Positions 9,871-20,700 of a stretch of DNA of 31,720 bases are shown here, one piece after another. Below the pieces are notes generated by a model, which made no database searches, was not told where the DNA came from, and was given only the letters and a program-made list of their open reading frames with translations. The number at the start of each line of letters is the position of its first letter. The stretch's first letter is position 1. This DNA comes from Pyropia haitanensis (Eukaryota > Rhodophyta > Bangiophyceae > Bangiales > Bangiaceae), in the NCBI GenBank assembly GCA_008729055.1, contig SDUX01000038.1, forward strand, positions 1 to 31,720, in the 5' to 3' direction. Position numbers and translations under genes: made by a program.

Positions 9871-11470
9871 GAGGTGCACATTGTTGGGAGACGCGATCCC
9901 CAACCGCATTCATGGAATATCACCTTCGGCAGCGGATCAAAGCAATCGTTTCCTGCCACGTCTCTGACCTCTCAATGGCTGGATCTCGCTAAATTGAGCC
10001 GGTGCCCAATCCCGATGAAAGGGGTTGGTCCAGCCCAGCCCCCATTCTGAAAAAAAAATGGGTGCCAGTGTGGACCAACCCCATCCTTCGAAACGAATAT
10101 GTTGTGTACTTACCACAACTCGATGAATCAGATTCACGATATATGGTCGCCGTTGGGGTCGCCGCTACGGTGCTTTTCCAAAAAGTGACCGCCCAAGAAG
10201 TCGCGATCTTTTACTTATCGCAGGTGGACCGGCTAGATCGCGAGTGTCCCTGCGCCAATGAGTGTTCTGAACGATGTGGCCCGGTGGAGGGCAGATGGGT
10301 GGCCGACACGGTCTGGCGGGAGCAAGGGACTGGCAGAGAGTGTGGCTGCAAGCCCTGCCTGAGTTCTTGAGCATCACATCGATCGACCTGGTCAGTTCCT
10401 ATTGCCGTGAACACCTCTGAACCCGATGAAAAACAAGGGCTTGGTATCTTGTACAAGTGTGAATCGAGATAGAATCAATCCGTGTCCAAAGCTGTATTGC
10501 TCAAAGCCGTTCAACAAGAGCCGCAGATGGCACGATCTCGTCAGGGAAACGGTTCCGTTCATCGGGGTAGGCAATGGTAGTAAATAAGGGGATAGGATGG
10601 GTTCGGCGAGACATCCCGGGGTTGGATTCGGGAACGGAGTTGGGTCAATATTGAAACATTCTCACGTCCAAGTGAAGTGTTACACCACTGATTGCGTACT
10701 GCTGAGGTCTCTTGCTGATAAGTGGATAGACTTGACAGATGTGGGCCTGTGGTTGGCTGGGGAAAGGAGTGAGCTGTCTCGGCGAGGCTCGTTGGCGCGT
10801 GTGATGGCGCGATAATGGCGCCACAATGCATCACGGTTCCAACGATGATTGGGTGGACGGGCAGACACCTGCGCGGGAGATATAGGCGACGGGGTGAGAG
10901 CGACTTGCGCCGTTGCTGGCAATCAAAGAGAGGCTTGCAATGCGCCGTGGTGGGTGGCCAGAGCTGCCGCGGCGTCGGATATCATTGGCTGCGCGAGTGG
11001 GCCGGGCTGTGGAAGAAGGTGAGGCTGGGCTAGACAGTGTTGCGTGTTCGGCTCTGCGAGAATCCTGGTGTGTTCATTGGTTGTGTGGCGGGCATATCGT
11101 CAAGAACCTGAGCACCCTCAATAATTTCCCAATACGGGCGCCTATTGCGGAATGGCTGAATGGATGGGGCTGCTATTCCGGCTGAACACACTCCTGGATG
11201 CGCTGAAGAATTCTGCCCACAAGAGGCTTGCGTGGCCTGGCAGTGACTGCGAGAGACTGCTCCGTTGCCTGTTTGGCCGAGCTCTCTGAGCCAATCGGGG
11301 AACACAGTTTGTGGCAGCTGGTCGTGCGAGCCAGTGGCACTGCTTAGTGCGGCGGCTAGCCAGGCGTCGGCGGGGACGAGACCGTATAGAGCCACGATTA
11401 ACTGTGGCTCAGGCATGACAGCTAGCGGGAGGCCGCCCTTTCCCGGGCGGACCTGGGCTGCGAACATGTC
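9871..11470. other. Region of more even base composition with no recognised gene
   Basis: Base composition is closer to even here and stop codons are frequent. The open frames are 60-145 codons long and none carries a motif I know. The longest, on the minus strand at 11030-11467, gives 145 residues of unremarkable sequence. The only clear structure is the hairpin at 10021-10082. This may be intergenic sequence or an unrecognised non-coding transcript. Confidence 0.5.
10021..10082 (+). repeat. Interrupted inverted repeat (hairpin)
   Basis: The outer arms GGGGTTGGTCCA (10021-10032) and TGGACCAACCCC (10071-10082) are perfectly complementary. An inner stem pairs CCCATT (10041-10046) with AATGGG (10057-10062) around an A-rich loop. 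The 8 bases between stems on each side do not pair. It could be a small transposon remnant, a regulatory hairpin or a replication-related structure. Confidence 0.8.
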
Positions 11471-12363
11471 TTACAGTGTGACATGGCACTTGGCAGGCAG
11501 CGCAAAGCGCAGTCTACTCCCCGGCCCGCATCCCGCCGTCCATCCCCCTTCGCCCCTCCCCCTCTTGGCAACCCCCTCCCGCTTCACAATGGCTGTCCTC
11601 CGCACCCGCGTGGTGGTCGAGGTCACATCGGTGGCGGTGGCGGTGCAGTCCGTCCTCCTGGCGGCGGCCGCTTCAGCAGACGGGCGCGCCCGGGCGTGGC
11701 CCGCTGGCGGCCGCCGCAGTCGGCGGCAGCTGGCCCCTGACGCGGGCGCGCCCGCCCGCTCACCCGACCGCCCACTGTCGCCGCCGGCACCGCCACGTGG
11801 GGGCCCCCCCACTCCTAGCATCTCCCATTGCCGTCGCGCCAATGCACCTCCCTCCCCCCCTCCCTCTCCTTGAGCACCCGCGCGGGCGGCCCCGGCGAGC
11901 GGCAGGCGCCCACGGGAGCATGAGTGGGGGGGGACGGCGGGGAGGAGGGTGGTGATGCCCCCGTCCCTTACCGTCAACATTGCCGCTGTACCGCGGCGGT
12001 GACGGGACGGGGACAGGGGTGGGAATCCCGCCGCTCTAGGGGGATGGGGGCGGGGTTGATGGCAGGGGTGGGGCGCGCCGCGCGGTGGCGGCCGGTGGAA
12101 ATGGTTGGGGGCCGGGGGGGGGCGTGCCGCGCGGTCGCGGCCGCTGGTCATGGACTCGGCGCCTTTCGGGGCTGGCCTTTGCGTCGTGGGGGGGTAGAAG
12201 AGTACTGGCCGCCACGCACGGTGGGGCCCGGTCAAGGGGGTGTGAACGCGGAGGGCGCACGAGGGTTTTTCCGGGAGTGGGGGTGGAGAGAGTGGAGCAG
12301 TGAAAGCAGTGAGGATTCTGCGCTGTTTCTAAAGACAGTTTACGCCGCCACGTCAGGGCATCT
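11471..12363. other. GC-rich low-complexity region downstream of the transposase gene
   Basis: This is C-rich then G-rich sequence with GTGGCGG-like repeats at 11620-11660, lying on the 3' side of the minus-strand transposase gene. The minus-strand open frame across it (254 codons) is Pro/Arg/Ala-rich and shows no domain. I see no terminator or poly(A) signal that can be assigned confidently. Confidence 0.45.
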
Positions 12364-14722
12364 TTATACAGCGAGACGCAAAGACCGCGACGTCCAGGGG
12401 TAGAACACATTGGTGAAGAAGCGTGCACGATGACGCTCGTCGGACGTGTCTGGTACAGTTGACGGCACAGCACGGACGCCCAAGCGGCGGCCGAGGTCCC
12501 ACCAGTCCGAGTGGATCTGCTCCAGGCGGAGAATGGCCGACGTCTCCACGACGGCCAGCTTGGGCCAGTCGTCGTCCCAGCTGGCAAAGTCCCAAGCCAA
12601 GCGCTGGCAGCCAAAGGCAGTCAAAACGCACCCGTTTCGTGGCGTCTCCTTCCGCAAACACTGCACCACCACACGCTGGCAAGCACCGCCGTCGACGCCG
12701 CGTAGCACCACGCGGACCAGCCCCCACAGCACCTCGCCGTCGGCACCCACAAACCTGATGTGTGAGTGCCAGGGCGCCGCGCGGAAGTCGTTGGTGCCAC
12801 GCACATTCTGCACCATCGCGCGCGCCCCCCACTCGAAAGTGGCCTTGATCTGCGTCGTGTTGGCAACGGCCAGCGTGTTGTCCATGCCGACTTTCAGGCA
12901 GGCGGGGAGAGCCGCCAGTCCCGGCTGGGCTGCAACAGCGGCCGCGCTGACGCGCACGCCCCGCGCCCCAACCCTGGGGTCAGCCTCGGCCGCGCCGCCC
13001 GCCGCATCGTCGTCCACGCCCGCCGTGGCGCGCGCGTCCTTGTCTGCGTCCCGCTCGGCCCTGTCCAGCCTGTCCAGCACCTCTGACTTTGTCTCCTCAG
13101 CGCGCAGCAGCTGCAGCATCAACGAGGGCCCGTGCTTGTTGGTGCGACGGTACATCATCTTGCCCGCCGGGTGGAGTGACTCGTTCTCACTCGTGTCTCC
13201 CTCCCACAGGTTGCCGCGCCTGGTCAGCTCCTCGTGCACGTGGTACATCAGCCGGTGAAGCTTGGTTGTATGGACGGGGCCCAGCAGGACCTGGATCATA
13301 TCCCCCAACATCTTGGCCACGTCGGCCACCTCCACCGCCTCCGACTCGGTGGTGACAGTGTGGTTCGCCCGGTTGTCCCCATAAAAAACAGACCGTTGAC
13401 TTTAGCGGCCACGCAAAACATCCGCAGCACGGCGTCCTCGATGGGCACCTCCCCAAAGAGAGAGTAGTAGGGGGAGCCCGCCGACGTGTCCACGCCCTCA
13501 ACAGGCCTGGCAAGCTCCTCCATCTCCAAGCACACCTCCTCGTACGTCCCATCTCCCCAGCCATCGTCCATGTCCGCGTCCGCCGGATGACCGCGGGGCA
13601 AATTGGCCTGCAAGGACGGCGGGGCCTGGTTGGGAGGCGCCACGATGCCGCGGCACACGGCCGGGCCGAACAGGCCTGCCACCATGTGGGGCCACTCCAC
13701 ACAGAAGTGCCGCCACTGGCGGCCCGTCATCGTGGCCTGCGTGACAGTCATAGGCACAAAACAACTGCATGATCGTACAATGGTGCAACCAGCAAACACA
13801 AAGATGATGGCGTATGAGTTTAAGAGACCCCAGAGCGCTCACTCAACGACGCAGCCGACGCCCACCACACGCAAGGGGCATCACACATGCACACAAGCTC
13901 TTGAAAGCGCAGTCAGCCGCACTCATTGAGGACATACCCTGGTGCGACGGGAGACGCGCGGCAGAGAGGCCCCAACTCAAAGCCGCGACGGTTGACTGCG
14001 TCCAGGGTCTCCTGGACGCTGCCAAGGACGGCACGGTTGTCCGGACAGACGGCCTGCAGCATTGAAGGCAGTCGCTGCGCGAGCAACCTCAAAACACCAA
14101 GCTTCCACACGTGGAGGGCATCGAAAGAGATGATGTCGTACATGGCGAGGGTCCCGGTGCTCAAACCGTGTACAGCCCCCAGAGCAGGAACAAACGGGAG
14201 CGCACTGGTAGCGCGTGCAAGCGCCACTCGTGTGCGCGGGCGCCCATCGGCCTCCCGTGCCTCAGCCGCCGCCACTTGGGCCTCAAGGGTGCTGACGACC
14301 GGGCGCGGCACCGCCGTGCAGCTGGGCGCGGCCGCCACGTCGCGCGGCGTCAGGCAGTGGGTGCAATTGAAGTTGCTTCGGTTACCCATCAGCGCCATTA
14401 TGGCACGCTCCTCCACCTGGTCCGTCACGACGCCCAGCACACGCGGCACCAGCAGCACGCGGCCCAAACCTGGCAGGTTGACCCAGACGCCGTGATGACT
14501 GGCCTGCACGACCCCCTGCAGCATCACCGCCAGGCAGCGCTGCAACATCTCGTTGCGCGCGTCACTCACAGCCAACCGGGCGCGGGCACTTCTGACGTTG
14601 CCCACCACCCTCGGGATGTGAGGAACGTGGCCGACGTTCATCCAGCGGCCGCCCCCATCGCGGACGTTGACGACCAGCATCCTCACGGGGTAGATGGTGA
14701 AACCTCCAGACCAGGACGCCTG
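12364..14722 (-). pseudogene. Putative DDE-type transposase, 5'-truncated by the LTR element
   Basis: Three minus-strand frames form one protein. The first (14722 to about 13938) contains TIYPVRMLVVNVRDGGGRW, the segment VLGVVTDQVEERAIMALMG, a CTHCLTPRD CxxC motif, and ISFDALHVWKLGVLRLLAQ. The second (13764 to about 13385) includes GRQWRHFCVEWPH. The third (to 12364) includes KLHRLMYHVHEEL followed by GDTSENESLH and YRRTNK. The order 'D-x-LH-x-LG' followed by an 'H...H...GNL...E..H..K' block resembles TNP2/Plavaka-like DDE transposases of fungi, with candidate catalytic residues in FDALH and NESLH. Family assignment is by eye. A good intron joins the first two parts; the second and third differ by one missing base in a T6 run (about 13384). 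The 5' end is missing because the retroelement begins at 14723, and it is not found beyond the element's other end. The product would therefore be inactive. Confidence 0.5.
13765..13937 (-). other. Predicted spliceosomal intron (173 nt) in the transposase gene
   Basis: The donor on the minus strand is GTATGT (13937 down to 13932) and the acceptor is ATCATGCAG ending at 13765. Removing it joins ...SPVAPG directly to CFVPMTVTQATMTG in frame, whereas reading through meets a TGA after 10 codons. An alternative acceptor 28 nt further on (CACGCAG) would give a premature stop. Confidence 0.6.
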
Positions 14723-15585
14723 TGTAAGGATATGCCCCTTAAATCCCCAAGACTGGAGCCTAGGGGATAAGGACTGGGGCCTCTCCTTCCCTGTCCTTCT
14801 CAGCCAACTCCTTCCAAGACGCATCAACTCCAAAGTAATCTGGGGCATGCCGCGGTGTCCGTCCGATAATCTACTACTAACGGACGGTCAGCACGGGAGC
14901 CGCGGATTGGCTAACCGACACTACCCTGACTCATCTGCCGACGGGTACAGTCTCCAACGGATCAACGGACTAACGGACCAAAAGACGAGCCACATCTCTG
15001 ACGCGTCAGCAAGCCGGAACAATCTCCCCGTGGACCAATGGGAGCGACAAGACTTGCTGACCCACGGGAGATATTCGACCCGAAGACTGGCGTCTGCTTA
15101 CACGCCTCTGAGGCTTTTCGGGTCGAATGGCGCGTGGGGCCAGCCGCGCGGCGCTACGAGCGCCGCACACCGTCCCCCCCCCGTTTGGGGCTTTCTGGTG
15201 GGGCGCCTTGGGGCGCACACGCCCACCCTTGCTTTGTTCTGAGAGCCCATGCTTTGTTTTGAGAGCTTTGGTGCCGTCCACCGGCACGACGGGCAATCGC
15301 ATGCTTCGGGGCACCCTGGGTGCCCCCCTGGGGGTATATACTGCGTGAGTGTGGGCGCCACCGGGAGAGACCTCGGGGGCAGAACCACAGACAGAGACAC
15401 AAAGACCTCCTGTACCTTCGACCCCCTCGACCCTCACCGACGTCACGCCCATCCTCTTCCCCACCCCCATCACCGTCATCTCACCCGTCACGTTCCCCGC
15501 GCCCGGCATCCTCATTGGCTTGCACGGGTTGCTGACAGCGGCACCAGTACGTTGAGGGCTGCCCGTGTGTGGGTGGTGCCTCACA
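14723..15585 (+). repeat. 5' LTR
   Basis: It starts TGTAAGGATATG, and its first 788 bp are repeated at 21229-22016 with three substitutions and no indel. I place the end at ...GTGCCTCACA (15585), because this gives TGT...ACA termini and lies 2 bp before a TGGTAGC primer-binding site. The proven two-copy part ends at 15510. It contains a TATA box (15335-15340), a 9+1+9 palindrome just upstream (15308-15326), a perfect 12-bp inverted repeat (15073-15084 / 15117-15128), a 12-bp palindrome CTGACGCGTCAG (14998-15009) and a 20-bp-period direct repeat (15230-15246 / 15250-15266). Confidence 0.85.
15335..15340 (+). promoter_or_regulatory. TATA box of the 5' LTR promoter
   Basis: TATATA follows a GC-rich palindrome in U3. 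Transcription would be expected to start about 25-35 bp downstream, near 15365-15375, which defines the start of R. The 3' LTR has the same box at 21841-21846, with one substitution immediately after it (C to A). Confidence 0.6.
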
Positions 15586-15587
15586 TG

Positions 15588-15600
15588 TGGTAGCTTCAGA
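15588..15600 (+). other. Candidate tRNA primer-binding site
   Basis: TGGTAGCTTCAGA begins 2 bp after the proposed LTR end. The first seven bases, TGGTAGC, match those complementary to initiator tRNA-Met 3' ends used by yeast Ty elements; the following bases do not clearly extend the match. It is supported mainly by position and by the ACA terminus before it. Confidence 0.45.
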
Positions 15601-15662
15601 TAGTTTGACTTCCTCTTGGCGGTGACGTTGCGATTCCGTCCTGGATTTGGCCCTCCCTGTGT

Positions 15663-16460
15663 TTGTGCACTCGTGCTGCCCCCTGTGTTCGGCGTGCCTC
15701 GGGCATTGTAATACGAACGCAGCGGGTTCCACGAATCACACCGAAAGAACACTGCCCTGACACTGCCCTGGTGGCCCCTGTCACGGTTTTTTTCTTTTGG
15801 TCGACTGATTGTCGAAACCCAGTGAGTGCCAAATCAGGTTCGGAATTTTCTTCCTCGGCGTTGGCGGACGCCCCGACTTCCTCGGCGGCGACGGCGCGCC
15901 CCCCGACGGCGCGCGGCACCCCGGCGGCGCGCGGCACCGCGGCGGCGCGCGACACCGCGGCGGCACGTGGCACCCCGGCGGGCGCATCCACGTCATCCTC
16001 TGTGGCGGCGACGGCCGCATCGGCGGCGCCAGCCGCATCCAAGCCCCCCCTCTCGCGCAAGGGTAAGGGCCCGGCCACGTCAGGCCCGGCGGTCCCAGCC
16101 AACCGGCGCCTGCTGCTGCCCGCGCAGGATCCGGCCCGGCGCTACATCGCGTCGCCGGCCCCACGAATCGGCCACATCCGACCGACGACCGCGCGCGCAG
16201 CAGAGCAGCGAGAGCAGCGCCGGATCGCCAAGACCATCCCCAAGGGCAAATACGTTTGCAAGCCGTGCGGTGTGCGTTGCAACAGCCTGACAGTGCTGCG
16301 CGACCATCGCTGGTCGCGGCGCCACCGCAATACGGTCAACCGTCCAGCGACCCGCCCTCGTTGCGACGTGTGCGATCGCGAATTTGAGACGGTCGAGCAC
16401 TTCGAACGCCACCAGCGTGGCAAGGATCACCACCGCACGCTGGCGCGCCGCACCGACTGA
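15663..16460 (+). CDS. Extra ORF with two U1/matrin-type C2H2 zinc fingers in the retroelement leader
   Basis: The ORF lies between the primer-binding site and gag. The C-terminal third has two zinc fingers with identical spacing C-x2-C-x12-H-x5-H: one starting CKPCGVRC (about 16258-16328) and one starting CDVCDREF (about 16369-16438). This spacing is typical of U1-like/matrin fingers that bind RNA or double-stranded RNA. Before them is an Ala/Thr/Pro-rich region with RGTPA/RGTAA repeats and a basic stretch. The stop is TGA at 16458-16460. There is no ATG in frame; the frame opens with a non-AUG codon (TTG 15663). A strong 3' splice pattern (TTTTTTTCTTTT, then CTGAT, then CCCAG ending at 15822) suggests the coding part may start at 15823 after splicing. 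It may be a nucleocapsid-like or regulatory accessory protein, or a captured host exon. The function is unknown. Confidence 0.5.
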   Translation: MCTRAAPCVRRASGIVIRTQRVPRITPKEHCPDTALVAPVTVFFFWSTDCRNPVSAKSGSEFSSSALADAPTSSAATARPPTARGTPAARGTAAARDTAAARGTPAGASTSSSVAATAASAAPAASKPPLSRKGKGPATSGPAVPANRRLLLPAQDPARRYIASPAPRIGHIRPTTARAAEQREQRRIAKTIPKGKYVCKPCGVRCNSLTVLRDHRWSRRHRNTVNRPATRPRCDVCDREFETVEHFERHQRGKDHHRTLARRTD

Positions 16461-16824
16461 CACCTCGCAACACCCCCCATGATCTGTGCAAGAGACGCGA
16501 TTTTCCCCCTTTGATCCCCCCGCGTGGAAATCCGGCACGACCCGACTCGGGCCCGTGCGCGGCGGCCGGCGGGAAAATCCGATTGCGTGACTTGAGTCTT
16601 CGAATTCTGCTTCATCGCATCGCTTGTGACCCATCAAATAGTGTTGTCCATCTTTGGAAACGTGGTAGCCACGACGGCCACGCTTGTCCAGAGCTAGTGC
16701 AGCACTATTTTGCTTGGTCAAATTAACTTGCACATCTTGTAAGACTTGCCCCGTGCTCTGCCGGAGTAAGTCAAACCGGATCTGTTGGGTTAATTTGATT
16801 GTTGCGGACCTCACCCAGGACGCA

Positions 16825-17703
16825 ATGGACCCCCCGAATCCTGCGACTGTAAGCCCGATTAATCCGGGAACGGCCTCAACCGCACCCTCCGCGGAGTCAT
16901 GGAATCAACTTACAGCGTTCGTCTCGCAGATGAGCGCCGAGCTCGAGGCTCATAAGGTTGAATTGGCGGACGCCAAGAAACAGCTGTCCGACGCCAAGGC
17001 TAAGGCCTCGAGTGGAGGCGCGACGACTGCGAGGCCGAATAAGCCCGCACTGTTCTCTGGCAAGCCCGGGACAATTGAAGCATGGTGCTCGCACATGGAC
17101 TCATATGTGCGACTGACTGACCCTGACGAAGCGTGTCGGATCGCCTGCACCTACCTGGACGGTGAAGCGTTCACCTGGTGGCATACCTACAGTCGGACGA
17201 CGGCGGTCCCCGACTGGGCTACCTTTCGGGCTGCGCTCATCCGTCGCTTCAGCCCTCTGAACAAGACGCAGGCGGCGCGGGACAAGCTGCACTCATGGCG
17301 CCAAATCAAGGACGTCGGGACGTTCAACAGGACTTTCCTGAGCGTCCTCTTGGACATCCCGGACATCACCGAAGCGGAAAAGATCGACCGCTATAGCCGA
17401 GGCCTGAAGCGCGACATCTGGCAGGCACTGTGCCTCAAGACGTACACCGATCTTGAATCACTGATGACGGACGCCCTGCGCGTGGAAGCGGCCAAGGCTG
17501 GAGTGTCCCGTATCACCAGCAATGTTAACAGCTTTTCTGGCAAGCCACCGACGATGGGCGTTGTCCCGATGGACATTTCCAGCATCAAGATCGAAAAGCT
17601 GACGCCAGACGAACGCCAGCGCTGCATGCGCGAGGGTCTCTGCCTTCGCTGTCGCGAGAAAGGACACATGGCTAAGGACTGCCCAAAAGGCCAGCGGAAC
17701 TGA
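16825..17703 (+). CDS. gag: Retrotransposon Gag polyprotein
   Basis: The protein has 292 residues. A short coiled-coil-like N-terminal region (about residues 25-60, with AELEAHKVELADAKKQL) is followed by the Ty3/Gypsy capsid domain with the signatures FSGKPGTIEAWCSHM, YLDGEAFTWWH and WATFRAALIRRFSP. A single CCHC zinc knuckle (CLRCREKGHMAKDC, C-x2-C-x4-H-x4-C) is near the C-terminus and binds the genomic RNA. I chose ATG 16825 (context GCAATGG) over an upstream non-AUG opening because capsid homology begins after it and the leader before it has no similarity to Gag. Pol lies in the -1 frame and overlaps the last 28 bases. Confidence 0.9.
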   Translation: MDPPNPATVSPINPGTASTAPSAESWNQLTAFVSQMSAELEAHKVELADAKKQLSDAKAKASSGGATTARPNKPALFSGKPGTIEAWCSHMDSYVRLTDPDEACRIACTYLDGEAFTWWHTYSRTTAVPDWATFRAALIRRFSPLNKTQAARDKLHSWRQIKDVGTFNRTFLSVLLDIPDITEAEKIDRYSRGLKRDIWQALCLKTYTDLESLMTDALRVEAAKAGVSRITSNVNSFSGKPPTMGVVPMDISSIKIEKLTPDERQRCMREGLCLRCREKGHMAKDCPKGQRN

Positions 17704-20700
17704 AGCAGCAACAATCCTCAACATCTGTGAAAGACGCTCCTTCGGTTCCTGAAAATATGTCGTCACCATTTGAAGGCCCGCGACTCGGGCTTCTGCTTTC
17801 TACTGCTTCTGTCAATGGAAAAGTTGTTAAGGTGCTGTTCGACGACGGATCTCCCATCAACGTCGTATCAAGGCGCCTCGTTACCTCCTTGCATGTGAAA
17901 ACGAAAGGAACGGACTTCGCGGCAAGCATGCCCGATGGCCGCTCCCATGTCCTCGCTGAAACCGTTGACCCTCTTGAGATTCACATCGGACCGTACCAAG
18001 AGCGACTTCGGTTTGCTGTTTGTGAATTGAGCGCGTACGACCTCATCCTGGGAAAGAAGTGGCGCGATGACAAGGACGCCAAAATCAACAACAAGAAAAA
18101 CAAGATCTCCTTCAAGTTCAACCACAAGAACATTTCTATCACTGCCTCCCTCAAGAAGCCCGAAGCTCTGATCAGTCGGCAACGCCTTGCTCGGGACCTC
18201 GTTCAAAGGTGCCCTGTTTTTGCCATCTACCTGCAGTCGGAAGATCCCTCTAGCACCTTCAACATTAACGCCATTACGATGGGACAAGGCGAAGACAAGA
18301 AAGAAGTTCAAGAGATTCTCAAAGAGTACGCTGACGTCTTCCCAGACGAGCTCCCCGACGGACTCCCTCCTGAGCGCAGTCACGAATTTAGCATCAAGCT
18401 GACCGATGACGCCCAACCGCGTCGTAGCGGAATTTACCGACTAGCCGAATGGGAGCTCGAAGAACTCAAGACTCAACTGGCCGGCCTCATAAGGAAGGGA
18501 TTCATCCAACCAAGCACCTCACCGTGGGGCTCTTCCGTCCTCTTTGCGGCGAAGAAGGACGGTGGCTGGCGAATGTGCATCGACTACAGGGCCCTGACAA
18601 GGCTACTATCAAGAACGCGTACCCACTACCACGCATCGACGACATCTTTGACCAACTGCGAAAGGCCAAGTACTTTACAAAGATCGACCTCCGCTCTGGC
18701 TATCACCAGATTCGCCTTGACCCAGAAACAATACCTTTGACGGCGTTTCGAACCAAGTACGGATTCTATGAGTTCACCGTCGTACCCTTTGGTCTGACAA
18801 ATGCACCCGCGGTCTTCATGAACCTAATGAACGATGTCTTCCGACCCTATCTGTACGACTTCATCTGTGTCTACCTCGACGACATCCTAGTCTACAGCGA
18901 AACTTACGACGATCACCTCAAGCACCTACGATTAGCACTCGAGAAATTACGAGAACACAAGCTTTACGCCAAGCTGAGCAAGTGCCAGTTCGCTCGAACT
19001 ACTGTGGACTACCTTGGCCACGTCATCTCCGAGAAAGGCTTCTCTATGGAAGACTACAAGGTCCAAGCCATCCGTACGTGGGCAACACCGAGGAGCAAAA
19101 AGGATGTACAATCTTTCCTCGGTATGGTCAACTTCTATCGAAGATTCATCAAGGGAATGGCTGCCGTAGCTACGCCGCTAACGAGGCTGACTGGGAATGT
19201 CGACTTCGAGCGGACACCCGACGCCCAGAAAGCCTTTGAGCAGCTGCAGGACCTAACGACAAGCGCACCGGTGCTAAGGCCTTTCGACAAGAGATACCCA
19301 ATCTACGTGTCTACAGATGCCAGCGGGTATGCTGTGGGCGCAGTCCTTGAGCAAGATGATGGACGCGGACGGCGTCCAGTGGCGTACTTCTCGTTAACCC
19401 TCAACATCCACGAGCAGCGCTACAGCATTCGTGAAAGAGAACTGCTTGCAGTCGTACAAGCTATCCGGCATTGGCGCTGCTACCTCTACGGAAGACCCTT
19501 TGAGGTCCACACCGACCATGAGTCCCTGAGATACCTAAGCACCCAAGAGAAGCTGAACGATCGCCAAGTCAAGTGGCTGGAGTTTCTGGACCAGTTCCAG
19601 TTCAAGATTGTCCCAATCAAGGGCACTTCGAACCCCGTGGCTGATGCCCTTTCCAGGCAGCCACAAGATGCTCCCGACAAGCACGCCCCCAATCAAGACC
19701 TTCTTAGTCGCGTGCTGACCAAGACCATTGAAGAACTCCCCAAGAAAACTGAAATCAACAACCTCATGACCATCAACCAAAGTGATCAAGACCTTGCCAC
19801 CTTAAGACAAGAGTACGACGCGGACCCCGAGTTTGCCGACCTAGTCAAAGACCCGGTATCTCCCTACCGGCTACACATGAGGTTGTTGAAACGAGGTGAC
19901 CGTACGTGTATCCCCGTCGGTACTCTACGCCAAAGACTACTCCACGACTACCATGATGTCCCGTGCCAAGGGCACATGGGAGTCAAGAAAACAACCAAGG
20001 TTATCTCTTCCAAGTACTACTGGAAGACAATGCGGAAAGACATCCAAAGATACGTACAAACATGTGATTTGTGCCAGCGGAACAAGGCTAGCACCCATTC
20101 ACCTCTGGGTCACCTCAAACCCTTGGACCCCCCGAGCCAACGATGGGCAAGTGTCTCCATGGACTTTATCACGCCTCTTCCTCTGACTCCAAGAGGCCAC
20201 AACGGGATTTACGTCGTTGTCGACCGCCTCTCCAAGATGATTCGCCTCGCCCCTATGAAGCCAGACTGTACGGCGCCAGTCGCAGCTCAGCTCCACCATG
20301 ATCACGTCTATCGACACCACGGACTCCCAGCTGATGTTGTCTGCGACAGGGACCGCATTTTCTTCTCCAACTTCTGGCAGTCGCTCACGAAGATTCTCAA
20401 GGTCAAGATCAAGGCCTCTTCAGCGTACCACCCGCAAACCGACGGACAAACTGAGATCATGAACAAGAAGATCGAAGAAATCCTGCGAAACTTTGTCAAC
20501 CATCACCAAGGCGATTGGGACCTCTTTCTGGTTGCTGCCGAAGTAGCCTACAACCGGTCGCCAAATGCTGTTACAACGTACTCCCCTTTCTTCCTGAACT
20601 ACGAATTCGAACCTAAGACGGTACCAATGGACATCCTCGAAAACTCAGAGTCAAGCATGCCTGCAGTGTCTGACTGGCTAAGCGGTCTCCAACAGGCTCA

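Noticed and set aside
5505..9959. Very long open frames (500-880 codons) on both strands
   Set aside because: They result from almost stop-free C/G-rich DNA. The translations are Pro/Arg/Ala/Gly/Trp runs and the frames overlap on both strands. Only short minus-strand islands look protein-like.
11030..11467. 145-codon minus-strand ORF
   Set aside because: No motif, no clear codon signal, and it lies in a region full of similar short frames.
9871..11470. tRNA or rRNA genes
   Set aside because: No cloverleaf with A/B boxes and no rRNA signature was recognised by eye.
14694..15752. Open frames inside the LTR (for example 182 codons plus, 248 codons minus)
   Set aside because: The same frames recur in the 3' LTR because the DNA is duplicated; they cross U3, R and U5 and show no domain.
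16080..16814. 244-codon minus-strand frame opposite the zinc-finger ORF
   Set aside because: The plus strand has clear paired zinc fingers here; the minus frame is a shadow.
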